Shown here: piece after piece, positions 32,916 to 42,463 of the stretch
Layout: each line of letters starts with the position of its first letter
Numbering within the stretch: position 1 is the stretch's first letter
Assembly: GCF_040543805.1 (NCBI RefSeq)
Contig: NZ_JBEUMS010000008.1
Span: 1 to 64,000 of the forward strand
Length of the DNA: 64,000 bases
Origin: Arcicella rosea
Lineage (GTDB): Bacteria; Bacteroidota; Bacteroidia; Cytophagales; Spirosomataceae
Reading direction: 5' to 3'
Notes under the pieces: generated by a model
Databases searched by the model: none
What the model saw: the letters and a program-made list of their open reading frames with translations, nothing else
Told to the model about the DNA's origin: nothing
Made by a program: the position numbers and the translations under genes

Positions 32916-35333
32916 ATGAACAAGTACATTTTGTTATTGATTATTGTATTTTCTCCTTTTGTTTCTTCTCACGCACAGTCTTTACCTCGTAGTATCAAGG
33001 TTGGTTCTGTTAATGTAAAATATGATAGCTATGCACGAAACATCATTGAAAAAGAAATACAAAGTTTAAATAATAATCGTAAATATTTAGATGTACTTGT
33101 GGACAAAATGGTCATTCACTTTCCAGTGATTGAACGAATTTTAGCCGATGCGGGCGTTCCAGACGAAATAAAGTATTTATGTGTACAAGAAAGTGTATTT
33201 GACCCAGAGGCTATTTCTATTTCAGGAGCGGTTGGTTATTGGCAATTTAAAACTGAAACAGCCAGAGAAGTAGGTTTGAGAGTCGATGGGTTTGTTGATG
33301 AAAGAAAACACTTGGCGGCATCTACCAAAGCTGCTGCGATATATTTAAATAGGAATAATCAACTTTTAAAAAATTGGATGACAACCCTGCTTTCCTATCG
33401 TATCGGGCAAGGTGCTATTAAAAATCATCCTGCTACAGATTGGGTTGGTAAAAAAGAAATCACCGTTACTAACACTACAGATTGGTATTTACTTCGTTTT
33501 TTGGCACATAGATTTTTTTTAGAAAGTGAATACAACAAAGCCAAAAACAGCTCGAATAATGATTTCTTGTATGAATACAGTAACAGTAAAGGCAAAAGTG
33601 TTAATGAAATTGCCAATGAATTAGCTGTTAGTCCAGCATTTATTGCTCAAAATAATGCTTGGCTGAAAGGAACTACTGTTCCTAAAGATAAAGACTATGT
33701 GGTTTACGTACCGATGAGTAACCAAAAGTATAGAGACCTCAGCCAAAATAATTTAAGTCCAAAGCCAACAGTTAATCCAAGTACTCAGGTGCAAGATTTA
33801 GGTTTTCCAGTACTCGTGAGGCTTACTCAAGGGAACAGTAAAACTGAGCCAATTTTTTATGAAATAAACGGAAAAAGAGGAATCCTTTCAATTGATGGCG
33901 ATACTCCTGCAAGCATTGCCAATCGTGGCGATATTAGCCTGAGTAAATTCTTGAAATTTAATGATTTGGATGCTGATAGTAGAATCATTCCTAATGAAGT
34001 TTATTATTTGAGGAAAAAAGACCACCGTGCGGTAGTGGCTTATCATACCGTAGAAAGTAATGAAACACTTTGGTCAATCTCTCAAATATATGGGATTCAT
34101 TTAGAGGATTTAATGGCTAAAAATAGAATTCCCCAAATGCAACGCTTACAAAAAGGAAGACTTTTATGGTTAATTGAAACCAGACCAGATACACCGATTC
34201 AAATTGTAGATTCAAAGAAAGATACTCCTAAAATAAGTAACACTACTGAAAAAACAGTGGTTGTAACCAATACTCCAAAAGAAACAGAGGATAAACCGGT
34301 TATCATTACAGAAAAGCCAAAAGAGGAAAAGAAAGCTGAAATAGACACCAAGGAATTGAAGCCAGTGAATCCTGTTGTTGTAGAGACAAAAGAAAAAGTA
34401 ATTGCGAAAGAACCAATTCCTACAACTGATAAAGTAAAAACAACAGTGGCTTCTCCAGAGCCTTCTAATATACCTAAAGTGGAGGATAAAGTATTAACTA
34501 GAGAAATAAAGGCTCATGTTGTTTCTGCCAAAGATACTTATTTTGGCATTGCCCAATTTTACGATATGAAAGTAGGCGAAGTATTGAGTTTAAATAATAT
34601 TAAGCTTGATGAAAAATTGCAAATCGGGCAAGTAATTAAAGTTTATAAACCAGCTACTTCATTAGTTTCTGGAGCGAGAGAAAACGAAAAAACTCCAGAA
34701 GTAAAGATTGTTGAAAGCAAAACGAAAGATAAAAATATTACCACTAAGCCTGAGCAGATTGTAAAGGTAATTCCAGAAGTAAAACCGAGTACAAAAACCA
34801 ACGTTTCGACAAAAGAAATAAAAGATGCTGTTGAAAAACCATCAGTAGGCAATCCTAGTACAAGTAAAATATTTACAAAAGAGGAGAAAGATATTCCTAA
34901 GCCAGAAGCGTCTAAAGTAATTGCCAAAGAAGAAACAGCGAAACCTAGTTTAAAAAATACGCATACCGTTAAAGCCAAAGAAACGCTTTATAGTATTTCA
35001 AAAATGTATGGAATTACAGTGGCTGAAATCAGAAAATGGAACAAACTAAATAGCAATATTGTAGAAATTGATCAAGAATTACTGGTATCGAACAGTACAA
35101 TTATGCCTTCTGTGAAATTAGTAGAAGAACCAGATTCAGAAAAAGTTGCTCCGAAAGTAATTAAAGAAACTGTTCAAACGAATGGCAACAATGTATATCA
35201 TGTTGTAAAAGCTGGAGAAACTGTTTTCAGAGTATCCAAAATTCATGGTGTTACCGTTGACCAAGTGGTAAAATGGAATAATCTGAAGAATTTTTCAGTA
35301 AGTGTTGGACAAAAGTTGTTGATTAAGAAGTGA
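32916..35333 (+). CDS. MltD-like lytic transglycosylase with LysM domains
   Basis: The 805-residue secreted or periplasmic enzyme cleaves peptidoglycan glycan strands. It has a signal peptide (SSHAQS) and an SLT domain (about 60-200) with catalytic Glu in CVQESVFDPEAIS near 91, followed by GAVGYWQF and AAAIYLNRN. Four LysM modules that bind N-acetylglucosamine lie near 375-420, 531-575, 681-725 and 761-805, each starting H-x-V and containing (E/D)T-(L/Y/V). Long Lys/Pro/Glu/Thr-rich linkers separate them. The domain order is normal for MltD, but linkers and LysM count make it unusually long. Confidence 0.92.
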   Translation: MNKYILLLIIVFSPFVSSHAQSLPRSIKVGSVNVKYDSYARNIIEKEIQSLNNNRKYLDVLVDKMVIHFPVIERILADAGVPDEIKYLCVQESVFDPEAISISGAVGYWQFKTETAREVGLRVDGFVDERKHLAASTKAAAIYLNRNNQLLKNWMTTLLSYRIGQGAIKNHPATDWVGKKEITVTNTTDWYLLRFLAHRFFLESEYNKAKNSSNNDFLYEYSNSKGKSVNEIANELAVSPAFIAQNNAWLKGTTVPKDKDYVVYVPMSNQKYRDLSQNNLSPKPTVNPSTQVQDLGFPVLVRLTQGNSKTEPIFYEINGKRGILSIDGDTPASIANRGDISLSKFLKFNDLDADSRIIPNEVYYLRKKDHRAVVAYHTVESNETLWSISQIYGIHLEDLMAKNRIPQMQRLQKGRLLWLIETRPDTPIQIVDSKKDTPKISNTTEKTVVVTNTPKETEDKPVIITEKPKEEKKAEIDTKELKPVNPVVVETKEKVIAKEPIPTTDKVKTTVASPEPSNIPKVEDKVLTREIKAHVVSAKDTYFGIAQFYDMKVGEVLSLNNIKLDEKLQIGQVIKVYKPATSLVSGARENEKTPEVKIVESKTKDKNITTKPEQIVKVIPEVKPSTKTNVSTKEIKDAVEKPSVGNPSTSKIFTKEEKDIPKPEASKVIAKEETAKPSLKNTHTVKAKETLYSISKMYGITVAEIRKWNKLNSNIVEIDQELLVSNSTIMPSVKLVEEPDSEKVAPKVIKETVQTNGNNVYHVVKAGETVFRVSKIHGVTVDQVVKWNNLKNFSVSVGQKLLIKK

Positions 35334-35349
35334 GAGCTAAGATGTTGGA

Positions 35350-35420
35350 AGCAAGACACAAGATTTGAGATTCAAGACTCAAGTTAAAAGAATTTTACCT
35401 CTTATATCTTGTGTCTTGCT
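35350..35420. repeat. Long inverted repeat between convergent genes
   Basis: A perfect 15-bp inverted repeat (35350-35364 with 35406-35420) is embedded in imperfect pairing over about 35335-35440. It lies between convergent genes ending at 35333 and 35443 and probably acts as a two-way terminator. Its wording (CTTGTGTCTTG) recalls the spacer at 17525-17612. Confidence 0.75.
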
Positions 35421-35442
35421 ACTTGTCTCTAGCTTCTTATGC

Positions 35443-36090
35443 CTAAAGTTTTCTACTAATCATCAAGCCATCTCTCAAAGGCATCAAAATATTTTCGGTT
35501 CTTGGGTCTTCGTGACACATCTTATTGAAATTCAGCAGGTTTTGTGTGTCTTTGTCTATTTTTTTGCCTTGCTCAATATTGGCTACTTTTCCACTCCAAA
35601 GTACATTGTCAGAAATAATGTAACCACCTTTTCTTACTTTATCAAAAATTAAATCATAGTATTTTGCATAACTCATTTTATCTGCATCAATAAAAACGAT
35701 GTCGAATACTTCATCCAAAGTCGGAATTATTTCGGCGGCATCTCCAATTCTGTAATCAATTTTATCTGCATATTCAGAATCATCAAAGAATTGTTTGGTA
35801 AAACTTTCTAATTCTTCATTGACATCAATCGTGATAATTTTTCCTCCTTCTACCAATCCTTCTGCCAAACATAAAGCAGAATAACCTGTATAAGTACCAA
35901 TTTCCAAAATACTTTTGGCCTGCATCATGTGCGAGAACATCGCCAATACTCTTCCTTGCAAATGCCCTGAAAGCATTCTTGATTGTAATATCTTTGCATG
36001 AGTTTCTCTGTTGAGTTTTGCTAATAAATCACTTTCTGGAGAAGTATGGTTTTCAGAATAATCGTTGATATTTTGAGGTAAAAAGTCCAT
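35443..36090 (-). CDS. SAM-dependent O-methyltransferase (class I, family 3)
   Basis: This 215-residue protein is of the catechol/caffeoyl-CoA O-methyltransferase type. It has motif I LEIGTYTGYSALCLAEGL, the acidic IITIDVNEEL, metal-binding FDIVFIDADKMSYAKYYD and ISDNVLWSGKV. The substrate is unknown. It starts 16 bases after the glycosyltransferase stop and is likely in the same operon. The wide specificity of this family prevents a firmer call. Confidence 0.92.
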   Translation of the reverse strand: MDFLPQNINDYSENHTSPESDLLAKLNRETHAKILQSRMLSGHLQGRVLAMFSHMMQAKSILEIGTYTGYSALCLAEGLVEGGKIITIDVNEELESFTKQFFDDSEYADKIDYRIGDAAEIIPTLDEVFDIVFIDADKMSYAKYYDLIFDKVRKGGYIISDNVLWSGKVANIEQGKKIDKDTQNLLNFNKMCHEDPRTENILMPLRDGLMISRKL

Positions 36091-36106
36091 TTTTGATATT
36101 GAGATT

Positions 36107-37243
36107 TTAATAAGATGATGCTAAAGTATTCTGATAAATATTGACCAATTGTTTGGCAATATTTTCGGCTGAAAATTGTGCGATATGTTGTTTCCCGTCT
36201 AAAACCATTTGTTTTCGTAAAGATTTATTCGACAAAACTTGTAGGATTTTACTTGATAAATCATTCAAATCGTCAGGATTAGCATATAAAGCGCCTTTTC
36301 CTCCAGCTTCTTCCAAACATGAACCTGTAGCCGCAATCACTGGAATGCCTGAATGCAAAGCTTCTAAAATAGGAATGCCAAAACCTTCAAAAAATGAAGG
36401 ATACACAAATAAAGAACTACCTTGATACAAAGCTGGTAAATCTGAAAAAGGCACTTTATTGAATATTTTGATATTGCTAAGTGAGTGTTCCTGAATATAA
36501 CTTTCAATTTGTTTTTGATAATCGGATTTTCCACCAACTAATATCAATTCATAATCTGCCAAATGTAATTTATGAAAGGCTTTTACCAACATTAATTGGT
36601 TTTTTCGTTCGGCGATGGTGGCGACACAAAGCAAGTATTTTTTATGAATATCGTACTTTACTTTTATCGAATCTATTTGTTCTTCCTCAAGTTTTGTTTT
36701 GAAAATAGCATCAGAATCTTGATAAATAACTTCAATTTTTTCTGGATTTATCTGATAGAAATTTACAATATCTCTTTTGGTTTGTTCGCTAATGGCTACA
36801 ATTACATCGGCATGTTGACAAGCTTTTTTAAATTTAATTTGATAAATGAAGCGGTCGAAAGCTGGATATAAATTGGGATAACGCTCAAAAATCAAATCAT
36901 GAATGGTGACGATTGATTTGATTTTTTTCCTTTTCAATCCAATAGGCAATTCATTACTTAATCCATGAAAAATTTGAATTTCATCTCTTTTTAAATCCTT
37001 ACCGATTAAAAAACTTCTCCAAAAAGATTTTAACTTTTTCGATTTAGGCAGTTTAATCTTGAAGTTGACTAAGGCTTCGTTTATGTATTTTTCAGTGAAA
37101 GGAGCTTTATTGATTTTTGGCGTGTAGGCAAAATAATTGTTTTCTGGAGCGTACTTTAACAATGCGTCAATGATAAACCGACTATAATTTCCCAAGCCTG
37201 TATTGTTATTAAAAGCTCTTTTGGCATCAAAACCGATTTTCAT
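36107..37243 (-). CDS. GT4-family glycosyltransferase
   Basis: The 378-residue GT-B enzyme has a glycine-rich N-terminus (NTGLGNYSRFI), a mid-protein HDLIFERYP and VSEQT-like linker (VIVAISEQTK), and the donor-binding C-terminal motif FPSFFEGFGIPILEALHSGIPVI with the E-x7-E pair. It transfers a sugar from a nucleotide donor, probably in cell-surface glycan synthesis. Acceptor and donor cannot be deduced. It is upstream of the O-methyltransferase gene on the minus strand. Confidence 0.92.
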   Translation of the reverse strand: MKIGFDAKRAFNNNTGLGNYSRFIIDALLKYAPENNYFAYTPKINKAPFTEKYINEALVNFKIKLPKSKKLKSFWRSFLIGKDLKRDEIQIFHGLSNELPIGLKRKKIKSIVTIHDLIFERYPNLYPAFDRFIYQIKFKKACQHADVIVAISEQTKRDIVNFYQINPEKIEVIYQDSDAIFKTKLEEEQIDSIKVKYDIHKKYLLCVATIAERKNQLMLVKAFHKLHLADYELILVGGKSDYQKQIESYIQEHSLSNIKIFNKVPFSDLPALYQGSSLFVYPSFFEGFGIPILEALHSGIPVIAATGSCLEEAGGKGALYANPDDLNDLSSKILQVLSNKSLRKQMVLDGKQHIAQFSAENIAKQLVNIYQNTLASSY

Positions 37244-37458
37244 TTTTATTGATTAATGAGTGAAATAATGGGTGATTTTAGCAATATGAAAATTAATTTC
37301 AAATATTACTGCACAAAATTACCCTGAATTGGGTTAAATAAAAACGAGTAAGCCTTCTTTCCTGATGATAAATGTTAATTCAGAGAATGATTTCCTGTTT
37401 TTGCAGGCGATTCAATGTGATTACTCTTTTGTTTTATGGCATACTAGCCTTAAAGTAA

Positions 37459-37466
37459 TAACTTTG
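37459..37466 (+). promoter_or_regulatory. Candidate promoter of the M16 peptidase gene (-7 element)
   Basis: TAACTTTG matches TAnnTTTG 72 bases before the ATG. No good -33 match is at the right distance. The rest of the 295-base gap shows nothing else. Confidence 0.4.
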
Positions 37467-37538
37467 TATTTAATTAGATTAAATTTTTATAAAGTATTCA
37501 ATTCATCAATTTCAGCTTTGAATACAAATTAATACCGC

Positions 37539-38771
37539 ATGTTAGATATACAAGAATATAGATTACCGAATGGAATCAGAGTAGTGCATCGTCAAGTAAC
37601 ACATACTGCTATTTCACATATCGGAATCATGTTAGATATGGGTAGTCGTGATGAAAAAGCGCACCAGCAAGGTTTGGCTCATTTTTGGGAGCATATGGCC
37701 TTTAAAGGAACTAAAAAACGTACTTCATTACAGATTATCAATCGTTTAGAAATTGTTGGAGGAGAATTAAACGCCTATACTACCAAAGAAAAAATCTGTT
37801 TTCATGCTTCTGTTCTTACGCCACATTACGAACGTGCCTTGGAATTGTTGGCTGATATTACTTTCAATTCTAACTTCCCTGATAAGCAAGTAGAGCGTGA
37901 AAGAGGTGTGATTTTGGAGGAAATGGCGATGTACTACGATTCGCCTGAAGATGCTATTCAAGATGATTTTGATGAAATCGTTTTTGCAAATCATCAATTA
38001 GGGAAAAACACATTAGGTAATCAAGAAAGTGTTTCTAGATTTAGCAGACAAGATTTATTAGATTTTATCGCTGAAAATTTAGATACTGGAAGAGTAATTT
38101 TTTCATCCATTGGTAATATTCCTTTCAAAAAAGTAATTCATTATGTAGAGAAATTTTTAAAAGATATTCCTGCTAAATCTTCTAATTTGGTGCGTGTAGC
38201 ACCTGTAGATTACAAACCCCAGAATATTAGCATTACTAGAAGTATTACCCAAGCGCATGTGGCTATTGGTAGAAATGCTTATGCTTTGGCTGATGACAAA
38301 CGTTTGCCGTTTTTTATGTTGGTTAATTTGTTAGGTGGTTTTGGGATGAATTCAAGATTAAACCTTGCTGTGCGTGAACGCAATGGCTTGGTTTATGCCA
38401 TTGATGCAGGTTATACTCCTTTTATTGATACAGGTTATTGGGGAATTTATTTCGCCACAGAAGCAAAGCGATTGAATAAAGTAAACACGCTAATTTTAAA
38501 AGAACTCAAAAAACTAAGAGATATTTCGCTGACTAAAACGCAATTGATTAATACCAAAGAGCAATTGATGGGACAAATGGCGATGTCTGAAGAAGGCAAT
38601 ATGAGTTTTATGTTGATGATGGCGAAAAGTCTTTTAGATATTGATAGAATTGATACTTTGGATGAATTATTCGAGCAAATCAAAAACGTTTCGGCGACTC
38701 AATTACAAGATTTGGCCAACGAAATGTTTCAAGAAGAAGATTTAAGTTATTTAACATTCCTACCAGAGTAA
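37539..38771 (+). CDS. M16-family zinc metallopeptidase
   Basis: The 410-residue pitrilysin-type peptidase has the inverted zinc motif HxxEH seen as HFWEH near residue 47, followed about 75 residues later by the glutamate-rich ERGVILEEMAMYYDSPED that supplies the third ligand. The C-terminal half is the inactive M16 domain with LGGFGMNSRLNLAVRERNGLVYAI. There is no signal peptide, so it is likely cytoplasmic, as in processing-peptidase-like or YmxG-type members. It is the first of several plus-strand genes. Confidence 0.94.
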   Translation: MLDIQEYRLPNGIRVVHRQVTHTAISHIGIMLDMGSRDEKAHQQGLAHFWEHMAFKGTKKRTSLQIINRLEIVGGELNAYTTKEKICFHASVLTPHYERALELLADITFNSNFPDKQVERERGVILEEMAMYYDSPEDAIQDDFDEIVFANHQLGKNTLGNQESVSRFSRQDLLDFIAENLDTGRVIFSSIGNIPFKKVIHYVEKFLKDIPAKSSNLVRVAPVDYKPQNISITRSITQAHVAIGRNAYALADDKRLPFFMLVNLLGGFGMNSRLNLAVRERNGLVYAIDAGYTPFIDTGYWGIYFATEAKRLNKVNTLILKELKKLRDISLTKTQLINTKEQLMGQMAMSEEGNMSFMLMMAKSLLDIDRIDTLDELFEQIKNVSATQLQDLANEMFQEEDLSYLTFLPE

Positions 38772-38794
38772 TTTTAATTTGAAAATTTAAACCG

Positions 38795-38870
38795 ATTTGA
38801 AAATTTGAAAATGAAAGCTTGGGAATAATTAATATCATTTTCAAATCTGCTTATTTTCAAATTTTCAAAT
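38795..38870. repeat. 18-bp inverted repeat just before hemW
   Basis: A perfect 18-bp inverted repeat (38795-38812 with 38853-38870), built of TTTGAAAA words, has a further partial match (about 38834-38846) in its loop. It occupies most of the 109-base gap between the M16 gene and hemW and ends 10 bases before the hemW start codon. Confidence 0.8.
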
Positions 38871-38880
38871 TATTTTCTCT

Positions 38881-40002
38881 TTGCATTTATACATCCACAT
38901 TCCCTTTTGCCGACAGGCTTGCCATTATTGTGATTTTCATTTTAGTACTTCTCTGAAAGTAAAGGATGAAATGGTAAATGCTATTTGTCAAGAAATTAGG
39001 CTTCAAAACAAATATCTTCAAGATAAAAATTTAAGCACCATTTACTTCGGAGGGGGAACGCCATCTTTATTAGAAGAAAAAGATTTAGCATTGATTTTTG
39101 AAACTATTCATCGGCATTATCAAGTAATAGATGGCGCTGAAATTACTTTAGAAGCTAATCCGGATGATTTGAATTTAGAAAAATTGCGTTCTTTTAAACG
39201 TTTTGGAATCAATCGTTTAAGTATTGGAATTCAGTCTTTTAACGAGAATCATTTGAAAAAAATCAATAGAATTCATACCGCTCAAGAGGCTGAAACTTGT
39301 GTAAAACTGTCGCAAGACCTAGGAATTCATAATTTGACGATTGATTTGATTTACGCCATTCCGTCGGATAGTCATGCGATTTTTGAAAATGATTTGGCAA
39401 AAGCAACCGCTTTAAACTTGAATCATATTTCTGCCTATTGTTTGACAATCGAACCAAAAACTGTTTTTGGAAAATGGCTTAAACAAGGTAAAATAGAAGT
39501 AATTAATGACGAATTTGCCAGTCAACAATTTGAAATGTTAGTTAATCATTTAGCTTCAAATGGTTTTGAGCAATATGAAATTTCGAATTTTGCTCACAAT
39601 AACCAATATGCTAGGCATAATACCAGTTATTGGAAACAAGAAGAGTATTTAGGCATTGGACCTTCAGCGCACAGTTTCAACCATTTAAGCCGACAATATA
39701 ATGTTGCTAATAATGCTAAGTATTTAAATGCTTTATCAACGGAACAAATTCCAGCAACGATAGAAATTCTGACGAAAGAAGATAGAATAAACGAGTACTT
39801 ATTGACTGGATTAAGAACTAAATGGGGTTGCGAGTTGAAAAAACTCAATCAATTATTAGAAAATGATTTCCTTGAATTCAACCAAGATATTTTGAAAAAT
39901 CAGTTTTCAGAAGGTTTTTTATGGATTGAAAATGATACTTTATTGATTACCGAAAAAGGGAAATTATTTGTAGATAGAATCGCCTCAGATTTGTTTTTTT
40001 AG
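38881..40002 (+). CDS. hemW: Radical SAM heme chaperone HemW
   Basis: HemW binds heme and a 4Fe-4S cluster and delivers heme to respiratory proteins; it is related to, but distinct from, oxygen-independent coproporphyrinogen III oxidase. The 373 residues show the HemW cluster motif C10-x3-C14-x2-C17 in PFCRQACHYCDF, then IYFGGGTPSLL, LEANPDDL and RLSIGIQSFN. There is no ATG in frame before the conserved N-terminus, so the start is TTG at 38881 (TTG CAT TTA TAC). A long inverted repeat ends just upstream and may limit initiation. Confidence 0.93.
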   Translation: MHLYIHIPFCRQACHYCDFHFSTSLKVKDEMVNAICQEIRLQNKYLQDKNLSTIYFGGGTPSLLEEKDLALIFETIHRHYQVIDGAEITLEANPDDLNLEKLRSFKRFGINRLSIGIQSFNENHLKKINRIHTAQEAETCVKLSQDLGIHNLTIDLIYAIPSDSHAIFENDLAKATALNLNHISAYCLTIEPKTVFGKWLKQGKIEVINDEFASQQFEMLVNHLASNGFEQYEISNFAHNNQYARHNTSYWKQEEYLGIGPSAHSFNHLSRQYNVANNAKYLNALSTEQIPATIEILTKEDRINEYLLTGLRTKWGCELKKLNQLLENDFLEFNQDILKNQFSEGFLWIENDTLLITEKGKLFVDRIASDLFF

Positions 40003-40095
40003 CCTTGAAATGTATTTATGAATTTCAAAGGTGCTTTTCTTTTCAGTGAATTCTTCGTTTTTTTGTATTTATGTTAACCGATAACCATCTTATAC

Positions 40096-40899
40096 ATGGC
40101 TAAAAATACATTCAGAACTCCTCCACAAGAAGAGAAAACTAACAAGAAGCGTACTGTTCAATCTTCATTGAATGATGATATCGACGTATCCAACAAACGC
40201 CATCCAATAGTACAACTTGTTATTTCTTATTGTATTAAGTTTTTAATTTACTTCTTTTCCATTTCATTAGCTTGGGTATTGGTTTTGAAATTTGTACCAA
40301 TTTGGGTTACTCCAACAATGATTGACCGTAAAGTTACAGCCATTTTTGAAGGTAGAGATTCTGAAATTCACTCTGATTGGGAACCTTACGAAAATATTTC
40401 AAAAGAGGCAGCTTTGGCAGTTGTTGCTTCAGAAGACCAACTTTTCCCTCAGCATTTGGGCTTTGATTTTAATGCCATGTGGGGAGCTTTTCGTCATAAT
40501 TTAAAAGGAAAAAAAATAAAAGGAGCAAGTACTATTTCTCAGCAAGTAGCCAAAAACGTATTTCTTTGGCAAGGAAGAAGCTATGTTAGGAAAGTATTAG
40601 AAGTATATTTTACTTTTTTGATTGAAGTAATTTGGGGTAAAGAAAGAATCCTAGAAGTATATTTGAATGTAGCAGAAATGGGGAAAATGACCTTTGGTGT
40701 AGAAGCTGCCGCTTTGCGTTATTACGGACACAGTGCCAAATTAATCAACAGAGCAGAAGCTGCTAGAATTGCTGCCGTTTTACCAAGTCCCAATAGATTT
40801 TCAATTGCCAATCCATCTAAATATGTTCAAAAAAGAACAAATTTCATCATGAGACAAATGAGAGGATTAGGAGGAAAAGCTTATATCGCTGATTTATAA
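40096..40899 (+). CDS. mtgA: Monofunctional peptidoglycan glycosyltransferase
   Basis: The enzyme polymerises lipid II into glycan strands at the outer face of the inner membrane. The 267-residue protein has a charged N-terminus, one membrane span (about 37-60) and a GT51 domain. Visible motifs are VVASEDQLFPQHLGFD with the catalytic Glu near 112, KGASTISQQVAKNVFLW, KERILEVYLNVAEMG, and FGVEAAALRYYG. No transpeptidase domain follows. Downstream is the insertion element, 84 bases beyond the stop. Confidence 0.95.
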   Translation: MAKNTFRTPPQEEKTNKKRTVQSSLNDDIDVSNKRHPIVQLVISYCIKFLIYFFSISLAWVLVLKFVPIWVTPTMIDRKVTAIFEGRDSEIHSDWEPYENISKEAALAVVASEDQLFPQHLGFDFNAMWGAFRHNLKGKKIKGASTISQQVAKNVFLWQGRSYVRKVLEVYFTFLIEVIWGKERILEVYLNVAEMGKMTFGVEAAALRYYGHSAKLINRAEAARIAAVLPSPNRFSIANPSKYVQKRTNFIMRQMRGLGGKAYIADL

Positions 40900-40983
40900 A
40901 ACATAAACTATGAAGTTGAATTAGCAATTTTCAAGATAATTTCATTGAATAAAAAGGCAAAATTAAATCAGTTTTAGGGAACT

Positions 40984-41015
40984 TGTCTCATCCTAAAAAA
41001 GCTTGACAGTATTAG
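40984..41015 (+). repeat. Left terminal inverted repeat of the IS
   Basis: Thirty-two bases identical to the reverse complement of 42688-42719. The same sequence closes the partial copy at bases 64-95. Confidence 0.95.
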
Positions 41016-41030
41016 CTAACCTTTAGCACA

Positions 41031-41444
41031 ATGTCTTTATCGAGCGAATCTTCTTTTTATACAACTTTAGTTTCTTCATCTTTCGAGCAACAGGATGAGG
41101 ATTTCACTTATGAAGTGGCTTTTCGTCGCTGGTTAGTTCGAGAAATAGAGGAGCAGCGATTAACGCCTGCTCAAGCTATCGAACGTTTCAATTTTCATCC
41201 TAATAATGGTTATACCTTAATTCATAAATGGCGCTTGAAATATGCTCAGGAAATGGTATTATCTTTACCAGAAATGACCTTTCAAGAGAAACAAGATTTA
41301 GCCCTTCTTCAAGCCAGAACCAAGGAGCTTGAAAAACAATTAGAGCAAGCCAAAATGTACAACATTGCCTTGAATACCTTGATTGATGTAGCCGAGGAGA
41401 AGCTCAAGATTAATATCCGAAAAAAGCCTGGAGCCAGACAGTAA
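41031..41444 (+). CDS. IS3-family transposase OrfA
   Basis: The 137-residue protein supplies the DNA-binding part of the transposase. It has a helix-turn-helix (about 30-65; EIEEQRLTPAQAIERFNF...TLIHKWRLKYAQEM) and a C-terminal leucine-zipper-like coiled coil (about 88-122). The gene ends at 41444. At 41420-41426 the heptamer A AAA AAG, in the frame CGA-AAA-AAG, is a standard -1 slip site; slipping there continues without stop into orfB to yield the full OrfAB transposase. Confidence 0.94.
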   Translation: MSLSSESSFYTTLVSSSFEQQDEDFTYEVAFRRWLVREIEEQRLTPAQAIERFNFHPNNGYTLIHKWRLKYAQEMVLSLPEMTFQEKQDLALLQARTKELEKQLEQAKMYNIALNTLIDVAEEKLKINIRKKPGARQ

Positions 41445-41452
41445 TCCTGCTT

Positions 41453-42463
41453 ATGCAGTGGTATGCTCATGCTTATAGCCTTGGCTATTTCTGCAAACTG
41501 TTTGGCAAAAGCCGTCAGGCTTTTTATGAGCAAAAGACTGTTGTCCATTCAAAACCTCTTGAGGAATCAATGGTGTTGAAATGGGTATTGGAGATACGTA
41601 AAGACTTACCTCGTTGTGGTACTTCTAAGCTTTACGAGAGCCTAAAACCTCGTTTGGTAGAGCATCATATCAAGTTAGGGCGAGATGCTTTATACACTTT
41701 ACTTGACAATTATGGTCTCTTAATTCGTCAGCGTAAATCAAGAGCGATTACCACCAATTCCAATCATCCATACCGTAAATATGGGAATCTAATCAGGGAA
41801 TTAGTCTTAGATCAGGCAGGGGAATTATGGGTTAGCGATATTACTTATATTCGTACAGCAAAGGGATTCAGCTATTTAAGTATCATCACCGATGCTTATA
41901 GTCATAAGATTGTGGGATACAAACTTCATCCTACTTTAGAAGCTAAGGGAGCCATTGATGCTTTGCTGATGGCCAGTAAAGACCTCAAGAGGACGGATAA
42001 ACTCATTCATCATAGCGACCGTGGCATTCAGTATTGTTGTCAAGATTATGTTAATACAACAGATCACTTAGGCATTCAATTATCGATGACAGAAAACGGA
42101 GACCCTTACGAAAATGCGATGGCGGAAAGAGTGAATGGAATCCTCAAACATGAGTTCCTGTTAAATCAAGTTTTTGAGAGCCATCAAACAGCTCAAGTAG
42201 CCGTCGATAGAGCCATCAAAAGCTATAATGAATTAAGGACGCACGATAGTTGTGACAGACTTACTCCAGTGGTAGCTCATGAACAAAAAGGAGTATTAAT
42301 CAAGCGATGGAAGAAGCGTAATATTCAGCAGAAAGAGACCAAAAGCTCAGTAGAGAAAGTCTCTGATGAAGTGATAAAAATGCAAGAAAAGTCGCAAGGA
42401 AAGCAGGTAAAACCCCATGTCATTCATAAGCGTTTTAGCCCAATCAAACCGAGTAATCTTTAG
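41453..42463 (+). CDS. IS3-family transposase OrfB (DDE integrase core)
   Basis: The 336-residue product is the catalytic half of the transposase, with an HTH_21-type segment (ILEIRKDLPRCGTSKLYESL) and an rve integrase core. The DDE residues are seen in LWVSDITYIRT (first D), IHHSDRGIQYCC (second D) and ENGDPYENAMAERVNG (E). Translation can begin at ATG 41453, but the functional enzyme is probably the frameshift fusion entering this frame at 41426. A basic C-terminal tail of about 55 residues is present. Confidence 0.95.
   Translation: MQWYAHAYSLGYFCKLFGKSRQAFYEQKTVVHSKPLEESMVLKWVLEIRKDLPRCGTSKLYESLKPRLVEHHIKLGRDALYTLLDNYGLLIRQRKSRAITTNSNHPYRKYGNLIRELVLDQAGELWVSDITYIRTAKGFSYLSIITDAYSHKIVGYKLHPTLEAKGAIDALLMASKDLKRTDKLIHHSDRGIQYCCQDYVNTTDHLGIQLSMTENGDPYENAMAERVNGILKHEFLLNQVFESHQTAQVAVDRAIKSYNELRTHDSCDRLTPVVAHEQKGVLIKRWKKRNIQQKETKSSVEKVSDEVIKMQEKSQGKQVKPHVIHKRFSPIKPSNL

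Noticed and set aside
34643..34978. Minus-strand 111-codon frame inside the lytic transglycosylase gene
   Set aside because: It is a shadow of the low-complexity linker; the hydrophobic composition arises from the complement of Lys/Glu/Thr codons.
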